In this document: positions 11,321-20,897 of the stretch, piece after piece
How positions within the stretch are numbered: position 1 is the first letter of the stretch
How the letters are laid out: every line of letters begins with the position of its first letter
Source: Calycina herbarum
Lineage: Eukaryota > Ascomycota > Leotiomycetes > Helotiales > Pezizellaceae
Assembly: GCA_001414485.1 (NCBI GenBank)
Contig: LLEY01000196.1
Coordinates: forward strand, 1 to 64,000
Direction: 5' to 3'
DNA length: 64,000 nucleotides
The notes under the pieces: generated by a model
Seen by the model: only the letters and a program-made list of their open reading frames with translations
What the model was told of the DNA's origin: nothing
The model's database searches: none
Position numbers and translations under genes: made by a program

Positions 11321-12395
11321 CTATTTTACCTCTGCCTTCGCTTTTTTGAAAACTCCGGCATTGGAAGTAGAATCGTGGCCAAAGACTGTTTTGAATTCCA
11401 TCTTATAGCGCCGATTATCCTCCTCATAACGATCATAATAAGGCTTTGTTTGTTAGCTTGATTGTCATTGAAACCGAGACAGAGCACTAACCTTCTTTTC
11501 TGCATCTGAAAGACCCTTCCATTCCACAGCTATCTGTTTACCTGCCTCTATAACTGGTATGTTTTTGAAATCTCCGGAAGCCCATTTGTCCTTCAAGAAG
11601 GCAGAGTACGGGTACATGGGTCGTTTGGGGAGCCTCGAATCTGCAATGAGGGATCCTGACTTGGGGTTTTTCTTGTGTATCAAGCTTTGGCGAGCAGCGT
11701 TGGATATTCTGACTTGTTCGGGGGTGAGACTCTCCAACCAGCTTGCATATATCTTCTCGTTGTGAAGTTTGTTCTCATTCGCTTGGTGGTTATAAGCCTG
11801 TGGACCACTATTAGCTAAGACTAAAAAAATTCTATTGTGTGGTTACCTCGAGTTCTGCGATGCTTAGCGACTTGTATTTGGTACTAGCTAACTGCATTCG
11901 CTCGGGCGCCGTGAGGTCCTTAGTTCCGGTGATAGTTTCGGTGACAACAATGATCCATGGGGAGGCGGGCTTTAGCTTCGGTGGGGAAAGGACCAGAGCT
12001 TTCGTTGCCTTGATATCACGCTTCTTCTTTTCTTCTTCGGAGAGCACTTTCTTTGCCTTGGGCTTCTTTGCAACTGCCTTCTTCTTGAGTGGTTTCTTGA
12101 CTGCCTTCTTCTTCAGTGGCTTCTTCGCTGGCTTCTTCGCTGGTTTCTGGACAGGGGCTTTCTTGGCTGTGGACTTCGCGGTCGCATTCTTGGTTGTCTT
12201 TACTTTCGTAGTGATGGTAGCTGTGGCGAAGGATCTAGCGAATTGAGGTCCAAAGCGATGGAGAAGGTTGGTGCTCGAAAGGTTCAAGTTGCGCCGAACG
12301 ACTCGAGTTGTTGATGTTCCAGTAGCTCCAAGGCCAGCACCAGCAGCTCTAGCTCCACTCCGACGAATTGCGGCTCGGCCAATGCTAGACAACAT
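11321..12395 (-). CDS. Mitochondrial HMG-box protein (Abf2/TFAM-like mtDNA packaging)
   Basis: Three exons on the minus strand: 12395-11847, 11797-11492 and 11443-11321, giving 325 aa. Introns are 49 and 48 nt, both phase 0. The longer open frame upstream starts at a non-ATG codon; the first sensible ATG is at 12395. Residues 1-60 are Arg/Ala/Ser-rich without acidic residues and end in ARSFATAT, a good mitochondrial presequence. Residues about 78-117 are a Lys/Ala/Pro repeat resembling a histone H1 tail. A degenerate first HMG-like segment spans about 139-225. The canonical HMG box (about 239-302) starts LPKRPMYPYSAFL, carries the W of VEWKGLSDAEKK and crosses the last intron. The likely role is compaction and maintenance of the mitochondrial nucleoid. 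It shares a 413-bp divergent promoter with PRP5. The family call is strong; mitochondrial location is inferred from the N-terminus. Confidence 0.85.
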
Positions 12396-12808
12396 GGCGA
12401 AGATGGTAATGGCGATCAAGGCCAAGATGGAATGTGGTGCAGACGTGTGCCAGTAGGGTGTAGTTAGAATTTGTGGTGTGGTGGGTTGTCGCTCTTCCTG
12501 CCCCTTCAATTTGATACAAGTACCGAGAGTCGAGCTCCCGTATGCCAAGGCCCCTAGCGCGCCTTAAAAATTCCCCGTATTTGGTGCAGAGCAGCGTCAA
12601 CCGAAAATACGACAAGACTTCTACAACAACCCCACCTACAACATTGCGTAGGGACCTAGGTAGTCCTTGACTCTCTATATTACCAATATTCAGCAGGCGT
12701 AATCTATCATCTAGACCGCGCATTGCCCTTCGATACTCCTCGTCGACGGGCACGATCGGCTTGGAACCCCCTTGCCTTGCCAGTATTTCTGCCATTAACT
12801 GAGGCAAC
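12396..12808. promoter_or_regulatory. Divergent promoter between HMG-box gene and PRP5
   Basis: A 413-bp intergenic region separating two start codons that point away from each other (12395 minus, 12809 plus). It must contain both promoters. No clear TATA box was found, which is common for housekeeping genes. Coordinated expression is possible but not shown by the sequence. Confidence 0.5.
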
Positions 12809-15800
12809 ATGGTTCGCCACAGGAATTCTCGCTCACCATCGCCCACAGGAAGCCAGCACTCCTCGAAGAGACCTCGGAGAGAAGAGGATGTTAGGCGCGA
12901 TCGAGACCGCAGAGACGATGTGCGAGGACCTCGGCGGCGGAGTCGCTCACGAAGCTTAGATGTGAGATCTTACCTTTCCCATACATTCTCCCAACCCTAT
13001 ACTCAATCATTGCCCAAACAGCGCCGACACCGCGATCGCGACTTACCACGACGGAGAGACCGCTCTCTGGACCGAAGGGACGACGATTATTATAGAGGCA
13101 CCAGACGGGACCGCTCCCGGGACCGCAGAGACCGATATGGCGAGAGAGAACGGTCTCCAGACAGACGGCGAAGAAGAAGTCGGGATTATCGTAACAGGCG
13201 AGAAGGCTCTTATGATAGGGCACGAAGGCGCCGCGAGGACTCTACTGACTCATGGCCCCGTAGTAGAGGAGACGATACCCGTGGAAATCGCCCAAACAGA
13301 CCCGATAATGTTAGCACTAGCGAGGTGAGCAGTCCCAATTCCCAGTCAACAAAACAAGCTGACGTATATGGAAAGGCTCCAAAGGTCGCTGGCCCACCAG
13401 CGCAGACCGAAGCCGATAAAAAGGCTGAAAGGCTGGCGAAATTAGAAGCATGGAAGAAGAAGATGGCAGAGGATAAGGAGCGTAAGGAAAAGGATCTTGC
13501 AGCTGGGGGAACGCGAAAGCTTCTAGATGACATAGACCAGAAAGCGAATGGATCCCCTGCGGTTGCTTCTCCAGCATCACCCGAGACTCCCAAAAGCGTT
13601 GCATCTCCAGCCCCTTATGCGGGAAAATTTGACCCGAAAGCCATTGCAAAGAAGGCCGTGGCAAGTTCCACTAGTACGAGTACTTTGGGAAAGGACGTCC
13701 CCTTCAAGGAATTGACAAAAGCGTCCGCTACCTTAAATTCTTCGGTGAAAGGTTTACAAGCTGACAAGAAGCCAACAGCTTTCAACAGCAATTCTACCGG
13801 TATGAACTTCTCCCCCTCTATATTTCCCCAAGTATGTCTGCTTACTCTACTTCACAGCATCCGCGTTACCTAAGGCTAGGGCAAACCTCAGTGCGTTCGG
13901 TATAAGCACAAAATCGACCAACGAAACAGACAAGGCGTCCTCGAAACGCAATTTTGATTTCGGCGAGGATGACGAAGGAAGGAAGAAATTAGAAAAGCTA
14001 CCGACCCTACCTCTGGCAAACATAGTAGATGAGGATACTGCGCTCGCTAACGATGTAGAAGGGGAGGAAGACGACGACGTGGATATGGAAGACGCTGGCA
14101 CCGAAGAAGAGGCAGCAGCAGCAGCGAGAGCTGCCGCAGAAAAACGGGAAGAGAGGCTCCATGAACAAAATTTGGCCAATGCGGTCCCGGAGACAAGCGA
14201 GATGACTCAGCTAGCAACAGATTCGTCTGGGGATGCAAAGATGTCGGAACCCAGCACCAAACAGGCCGAAACGACAATCGAAGACGATGATGAGATTGAT
14301 CCCCTGGATGCCTTCATGGAAGAAATGGGCGACCCATTTGCAGCTCCAAAAAATAGTGGGACTTTCAACAAAAAACAAAGCAAGAGTCGTCAGCAAGAAC
14401 CTGAAGCATTGTTCGGAGATGACGATGTCGAGTTGAAGACTATGGACGCAGACCCCGACGATATTCTCGCCATGGCAAGTAAATCGAGAAAGAAGAAGGA
14501 TCTGCCAACTATAAATTATGCAAAAATGGATCTTGAGCCCTTCCGCAAGAATTTTTATACAGAACCTGCTGAACTGGCCGATATGACAGAAGCAGAACTC
14601 GCGGATTTACGCTTGGAACTCGATGGTATCAAGGTTTCGGGGACAGACGTTCCCAAACCAGTGCAGAAATGGTCACAGTGTGGACTCAATGTTCAATCAC
14701 TGGAGGTTATCAGCAAACTTGGGTACGAAAGGCCAACGGCCATCCAAATGCAAGCCATTCCTGCGATCATGTCCGGCCGAGATGTCATTGGTGTAGCCAA
14801 GACGGGATCTGGTAAGACTATTGCCTTCATGCTACCAATATTTCGCCACATCCGAGACCAAAGACCTCTCGAAGGCTCTGATGGACCGATCGGTTTAATC
14901 ATGACTCCCACACGAGAGCTGGCAACCCAGATCCACCGAGAATGCAAACCATTCCTGAAGGCTATGGGCCTTCGAGCTGTTTGTGCTTACGGGGGAGCTC
15001 CCATCAAGGACCAGATTGCCGACCTGAAAAGAGGTGCCGAAATCATTGTTTGCACACCAGGCCGCATGATTGATTTACTAGCAGCAAATTCCGGAAGAGT
15101 TACGAATCTCCGCCGTGTGACCTATGTCGTATTAGATGAGGCCGATCGAATGTTCGACATGGGGTTTGAGCCTCAGGTCATGAAGATCTTTGCAAACATT
15201 CGTCCTAACAGACAGACTATTCTCTTCTCCGCTACAATGCCTAGAATTATGGATGCGTTGGCCAAAAAGACTCTTCATTCGCCTGTTGAGATCACAGTGG
15301 GCGGAAGAAGTGTTGTTGCGCCCGAGATCACTCAAATTGTCGAGGTTCGAGAAGAGAAAGAGAAATTCCATCGCCTACTCGAGCTATTAGGTCAACTTTA
15401 CGACAAGGATGAAGATGCCCGTACTCTCATCTTTGTGGACCGTCAAGAGAAAGCTGATGACTTGCTAAAAGATCTCATGCGTAAGGGTTATCCATGTATG
15501 TCTATTCACGGAGGCAAGGACCAGATTGATCGAGACTCTACCATTGATGATTTCAAAGCTGGAGTTATACCCATTATGATTGCCACATCCGTTGCTGCCC
15601 GCGGGTTGGATGTGAAACAGCTTAAGCTGGTGGTTAACTTCGATGCACCGAACCACTTGGAGGATTATGTTCATAGAGCAGGTCGAACGGGAAGAGCAGG
15701 TAACACGGGAACTGCCGTCACATTCGTCACCGAAGACCAGGAACAATTCTCGGTTGGAATCGCGAAGGCCCTTGAACAGTCTGGCCAACCAGTACCGGAA

Positions 15801-16568
15801 CGGCTTCACGAGATGCGAAAATCCTTCCGCGACAAAGTCAAAAGTGGTAAATCCAAGGATAGCTCAGGCTTTGGCGGTAAGGGCTTGGAACGTCTCGATG
15901 CTGAGCGTGAAGCTGCGAGGAATCGCGAGCGAAAAACGCACAAGACAGATGGCGACGATGACGATGAGAAGGAGGAGAAAACAGGCGACGATGATGTTGT
16001 TCTTAAAGCTGCATCAACAGTGCAACCTGCTGCTACTGTGGCTCCATCACCCCAATTATTTGGTGTGCCCAAGGGCATTGATTTGGATGGTAAGATTACG
16101 GTTCACCGAACCGAACCTGCTGCCTCATCTTCTAGCGGTTCCAAGAACCCTCTCGATAAAGTCACCTCAGCCATTGATGCCATCAATGCTCGACTCAATA
16201 AGACTGGGCAATTGCGATCGGGAGTGCCAATCGACAACAAGGGACCTGATGCTGGAGCTTTCCATGCGACCCTGGAAATTAATGACTTTCCACAAAAAGC
16301 CAGATGGGCTGTTACCAATCGCACCAACGTGGCCAAGATTCTGGAAGCAACCGGTACCTCTATCACAACCAAGGGAAGCTTTTACCCCGCAGGGAAGGAT
16401 GTACAAGCGGGAGGTGACCCCAAGCTATACATTCTTGTGGAGGGAGATACTGAAGTTGTGGTCACCAATGCCATGAGAGAATTGATGAGGTTATTGAAGG
16501 AGGGTACCATGGCTGCGGCGGATGCAGAAGGTAGAGCACCAGCCAGCGGTAGATACAATGTGGTTTAG
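12809..16568 (+). CDS. PRP5: Pre-mRNA-processing ATP-dependent RNA helicase PRP5
   Basis: Three exons, 12809-12961, 13022-13799 and 13858-16568, encode 1213 aa. The first 150 residues are rich in RS/RD/RE dipeptides. A DPLDAFM motif, known from Prp5 as the acidic/SF3B1-binding region, is at about 458-464. The DEAD-box core follows with Q-motif GYERPTAIQ, motif I KTGSGKT (about 625-631), Ia PTRELA, Ib TPGR, II DEAD (737-740), III SAT (768-770), [11 protein letters not shown] and [10 protein letters not shown] (916-923). Prp5 remodels the U2 snRNP and proofreads the branch-site duplex during prespliceosome assembly in the nucleus. Intron 1 is 60 nt, GTGAGA to AACAG, and contains no stop in frame. 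I call it an intron because the 20 residues it would add (VRSYL...LPKQ) break the RS/RD pattern. Intron 2 is 58 nt. All helicase motifs are intact. Confidence 0.93.
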
Positions 16569-16770
16569 TTCCACATAGATTGATCTTTTGACCCTCGCGC
16601 ACCTAGGTTGCTAATTATGTAGAAGCATTTGTATATATACATTCACAGAAAACCTTGGCCGTGATTGCAAAATTGTTCATTAGTCGTAACCATTGATCGC
16701 ATGGTGAAAGCCTCTACCTTGAACTCCTCCTACGCCTATGTCTAGAACCAGTCCCCTCTCTCAATATTAC
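16569..16770. other. Short convergent intergenic region
   Basis: 202 bp between the PRP5 stop and the stop of the small MGNLCGK gene on the other strand. It contains both 3' ends and nothing else recognised; a TATATATACAT run near 16632 may take part in 3'-end formation. Confidence 0.3.
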
Positions 16771-17212
16771 TTAATTGTATGCCTGTGTCTCTGCAGCGGC
16801 GTCCGCGTCTCTCATCCGTCTCGTATTCTTGCTCGTCTCCTCCAAGGTCTCGTTCCTGGTCTGCTTTTTCTGTTGTTCTAGTTGACTCGCTAACTTTCCT
16901 TTGGGTTTCCCGCCGGCATTCGCTCTTTCCTATAAATTCCAATAATCAATCAGCCTTCAGTCCTTCATGAGATGATATATTGCCGTATTGACAAACCTCG
17001 GCGGCTTTCGCGGCTCTCCTCCTCGCATCTTCCTGCTGTTGTGAACCACCTCCTACATTCGTACTGGGCGTCCCTAATGTTCGTGCTGGACCGCCGACTT
17101 TCTTTGGGAGAGGGGCGGTGGGGTTGGTGGGTGGAGGGGGAGCTGAGGCGAGGGTTCGGCCGGGTTGCGCGAAGGGGTCGGGGGAAGATTCTTTGCCGCA
17201 GAGGTTTCCCAT
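16771..17212 (-). CDS. Small N-myristoylation/palmitoylation-candidate protein (MGNLCGK)
   Basis: Two exons on the minus strand, 17212-16997 and 16929-16771, give 124 aa. The 67-nt intron has donor GTTTGT and acceptor TATAG and is phase 0. I chose the ATG at 17212 although the frame is open further upstream, because the protein then starts MGNLCGKES, a strong N-myristoylation signal (Gly2) with Cys5 as a palmitoylation site. The middle (about 12-55) is Pro/Gly/Thr-rich and disordered. The C-terminal 70 residues are charged, Ala/Glu/Arg/Gln-rich and probably helical or coiled-coil (QQQEDARRRAAKAAEERANA, then LASQLEQQKKQTRNETLEE). This suggests a small membrane-anchored adaptor, but no function is known to me. 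It converges with PRP5 and diverges from the zinc regulator. Confidence 0.7.
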
Positions 17213-17859
17213 TGTTCTTTTTTGGTTTTGAGGTTGTTGCGGGGGAGGATGCAATGTGGTATTAAGGAGTGTGGAGGGGTATTGAATGGGTTGGGTTTGG
17301 AGGTCGTCACCGGCGCATTCTTGTAGAGGTTGAGGTTCATGAGGTTGGGTTGGGTGGAAAGTGGTGGTGGTACTTGCTTGGTGATTCTTGGCCAGTGCAT
17401 AGGTTCTTGTCAATAGGTAGGCGAAGGAAGGGAAGGTTTAGACGAGTAGATGTAGTATAGAATGACGCATCATTTTCCTGGGTGTAGATTTACTGAAGAA
17501 AGACATGGAATTTGATACGATTTTAGAATTGTTAATCACCTTTATGGATCTATTCCTACACTTCGGGAGCTAATAGTTGACATGTTGATACATTGATACT
17601 AGCATGCCATGCGTAATCGATAAGACGTACCCTGAAAACAGTGGAGCCGTGCGGGACGGGACAACCAAAGGCGGGGCATCGGAACGGTCACGTGGCTGCA
17701 TTGGCCGCGACTGCCTCGAGCCTTCTTCGAGTGAAGGTTGAATTATCTTCGCAATTTGGCTTCATTCTCGAGACGCGCCGGTGTCCAAGATCGTTGCGTG
17801 ACGGCGCCTCGGGCGGCATTCACAGACTCCATCTCGTACTGTCCAGTACTGGCAGCTTG

Positions 17860-17951
17860 CAAGGTAAGCCCCTCAGTTCCGACACTCTCTCACTTGCTTG
17901 GCCCTGCACTTTTCGCGTTTGCGCCTGCCCTGCCTGCCTACCCATCAAGGT
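17860..17951 (+). promoter_or_regulatory. Two CAAGGT motifs upstream of zafA-like gene
   Basis: CAAGGT at 17860-17865 and 17946-17951. In Aspergillus this hexamer is part of the zinc-response motif bound by ZafA, which also regulates its own gene. Two copies 86 bp apart would fit autoregulation. The motif is short and could be chance, and the first also reads as a splice donor. Confidence 0.35.
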
Positions 17952-18037
17952 GCCTTTAGCTTCACAGGACTCGAGGCTCTTTTTACCCTTTTTACCCTTT
18001 TCTCTCTAAACAGATTCTCTTCCTCGCTAGCTGAATC

Positions 18038-18065
18038 GCATATGGCATATGGCATATGGCATATC
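18038..18065. repeat. Four-copy 7-bp tandem repeat (GCATATG)
   Basis: Four head-to-tail copies of GCATATG, the last ending in C, lie about 290 bp upstream of the zafA-like start codon. Each junction forms a CATATG palindrome. It could be a slippage microrepeat or a set of protein-binding sites. Confidence 0.8.
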
Positions 18066-18353
18066 CAGAGAGACTGAGAAAACCATCGCACGCCATGCGC
18101 TCTTCTGACCTTCGTCGTTGAGCCTGACGGGCGTTGTTGATCTGGGCACATTTGATATTCTCTCTTCTTCATTGGCGTCTCAGCTTCGACTTCTTCTTCC
18201 ATCTCCCCCACTACCACTACCACTACCCCAAGCCAAACCTTTCACCCCACCTCCATACCTTGCTTTTCGCTCGCTCGCTTCTATCATCTTTGCCCTCGAT
18301 CTTGGGTTGTTTCACGAGCACACGCACAATCACAACCCGTCAACGTGTTAACC

Positions 18354-20897
18354 ATGGACTCCCAGGCCTTCGTCCCACCCGAGTCCTTTGTCTATTCCGA
18401 CGACGGGTCGAATCGTTGGACAGGCGATCCTCAGCTTCTCTCCGCCCCTCACTCCGACTTTCAAAGCGAATTCCAACAGTTCGACCCCTCCGATCTATTC
18501 ACGAACGATCAATACAAGAGCTCCGACATAGACTACGAAGCAATGGCTCAGATTATGCAACAACCGTTCCGACCTCGTCCGCAAGAGATGTATAATCCGA
18601 CCTTCACCTACAATACTACCGCCCGTACGAGACCGGCAGAGCCTACGGGGCAACCCTACGCTAAACGTGCTCGATTCGAAGAGGTGCCGGTGGAAAGATG
18701 TTATTCACAGACGGGATCGCAAAGTACATGTTGTAGCAGTTGCTCGGACGGTATCATATGCACAAAACCTGGATGCGACGAAGGTACGTTCAAAATCTCG
18801 CTGATTTTTAGGGAGTGTAACGATGCCCTGTCTTTCACAACTTGGTCGTTGCTGCAAGCTTTTTGGGGCAATTCACTCTATTGCCTCAACAAGAGTCACG
18901 CATTCTGATTTACTGCTTGGAAAGCGTAGATGCTACTCTCTTGTATCATTTTTCTTACAACTCACCGATTATCTGAAGAAGAGAAAAGAATGCAAACTAA
19001 CTCGCATGCAGAGGAAACTAAATCGTGTACGGATTGTGCTTGTGATATTCCCGTATGTCCATGCCCGGATGAAACTGCACAAAACCCTCGAGTACAAATC
19101 AATTGTCCAGTTGTCCCCGCCGAAACAAGATTGCAAGATTGGAACAACTCGGTTCAGTCTGCCTGGACACCACCAACACCCCAACCTTCTTTTCAAAATG
19201 GGAATGGGCAGTCTGGCAATACGAGAAATTACAACAATTATCAATCGTTTGGAGGGTTTGCTTATGACTCTGCCCATGTCTCTTCTGCCTCTATGACACC
19301 TTCAATGGCCAACAACACCTCAACTCCCTTTTCGCAAAATAGCTCACTTCCAGCCTCGAATCTACAGCACTTTGATACACAAACAAATGGATACAATTCT
19401 TCTCTTGCCGATCTATCAGGTGCCGGTGCTCTTTTCCAACCTTCGTGGCACAATTCATCGATGAATACGGCCAATAACGACATGTTTGGCATCAAATGCG
19501 GATGGGATGGGTGCGAGGAGATACTGGAGAGCAACCGGCTGTTATTACGACATTGCTTGAAGACACATGTTCCTCCCCAAATGGGCTTCACTTGTCCTAT
19601 CCAACCAAACTTATGCCCACCCAACATCGGACCTGATCCAATTGACCACTTGAGAGTTGATCATGGCTTTGACTTTGACTTTCTGGATCAAGGATGGACA
19701 TGCCCAGCGCCAGATTGTGCTCCAGATCAAGTTCTTGATGACCCTATTACGTTCCAGCATCATTTGGTGGAGGCTCATACCAAACCGTCACAAGGTGTGC
19801 TTTGGTGTGAGATTCAACATTGTGATACTTCTTTCAAAGATTTGGACCAATTTTCGCAACATCTCACACACCAACATCTTGAAACTCCAGAGGATATCGA
19901 CTTGGGCCCCCAACCTAATCAAGCTCCCTCAGCTAGTGTTGCGACAGATGTACTGAAGGATGCAGTCACAGATGCAACCTTTTCTAGCAAGTCGTCAAGT
20001 GAGGAACGTTTGAGTAGAGAGCTTTCAAGTCAAGAGTCGAGCCAAGAAGAAAATCAAGAGACAGATCAAAAAGTCTCCAGCCAAAAGCCTCAAGTCGAAG
20101 ACGATGGCCACACGTGCAAATGGTTGGTAGCTAACAAAGGGGCTTGTGGCTGTACATTTGACTCCGCCTCCAAATTACAAGAACATATCGTCCAAGGTCA
20201 TCTGTCAGGTCTGGATAAAACGACTGGCTATAAGTGCTGCTGGGAGGGTTGCAGACGTGAAGCTAAGAAAGGGAACGAAAACTCTGGATTCTCACAACGA
20301 GGAAAGCTTGAGAGACATATGGCAACCCACACCAATTGTAAGTTGTTAACCCCCCGGCAAGATACTATGGAATCACATGTACATTTCAAAAGATCTTCCC
20401 CTCTCCCTGCTCCGTTTATTATCAACATTTGCTAACCTTGGATAGTTAAATGTTGTACGTGCAATGTGTGCGGTAAAACCTTTTCTGCCGAGCAAGCTCT
20501 AGTACAACATATGAATCTGCATAGCAATCACAAACCATGGGCGTGTAAGCATTGTGGCAAGAGATTTCCTCAACAGAGCGCATGCAGTAAGTACTTGATA
20601 CACTGAGTGTCATCAGCGAATACTAACCTATTCACAGCCATCCATGAAAGAACACATACCAAGGAAAAACCACTTAAATGTGAAATCTGTGGCAAGGCGT
20701 TCTCGGAATCCTCGAATCTCTCGAAGCATCGAAAGACCCATGGCGAGAGAGGAGCTCATACTTGCAATTTCCCCGGCTGTTTGAAGTCCTTCCATCGATT
20801 AGATCAACTCAAAAGACATAAAACGATGCATACTCGTAATGGAGGCGCTGGTGTTGTTTCGGAGACTGAGACTAAAACTGAGAGTGAGGGAGAGTAG
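18354..20897 (+). CDS. zafA: Zinc-responsive C2H2 transcription factor, Zap1/ZafA-like
   Basis: Four exons, 18354-18783, 19012-20337, 20446-20586 and 20638-20897, give 718 aa. Introns are 228, 108 and 51 nt with CTAAC branch sites. The N-terminal region is Gln/Asp/Ser-rich. Two Cys clusters (near CCSSCSDGIICTKPGC and CTDCACDIPVCPCPD) flank intron 1. An upstream finger group follows (CGWDGCEE..., CPIQPNLC...HLRVDHGFDFDF, CPAPDC..., CEIQHC...). The C-terminal DNA-binding array has at least six C2H2 fingers, including CNVCGKTFSAEQALVQH, CKHCGKRFPQQSACTIH and CEICGKAFSESSNLSKH. The order, the HGFDFDF segment and the ESSNLSKH finger match yeast Zap1 as I recall it, which activates zinc uptake genes when zinc is low. 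Zn-sensing by the paired upstream fingers is known for Zap1 and inferred here. An acidic tail ends the protein. A less specific C2H2 regulator is the alternative. Confidence 0.82.

Larger units (their letters stand above)
17213..18353. promoter_or_regulatory. Divergent upstream region of MGNLCGK gene and zafA-like gene
   Basis: 1.14 kb without a supported gene. It contains CAAGGT hexamers at 17860 and 17946, a four-copy 7-bp repeat at 18038 and a long pyrimidine-rich tract from about 18165 to 18250 that probably forms the leader of the zinc regulator. A GTAAGC at 17864 could be a 5'-UTR intron donor and overlaps the first CAAGGT. Confidence 0.45.
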
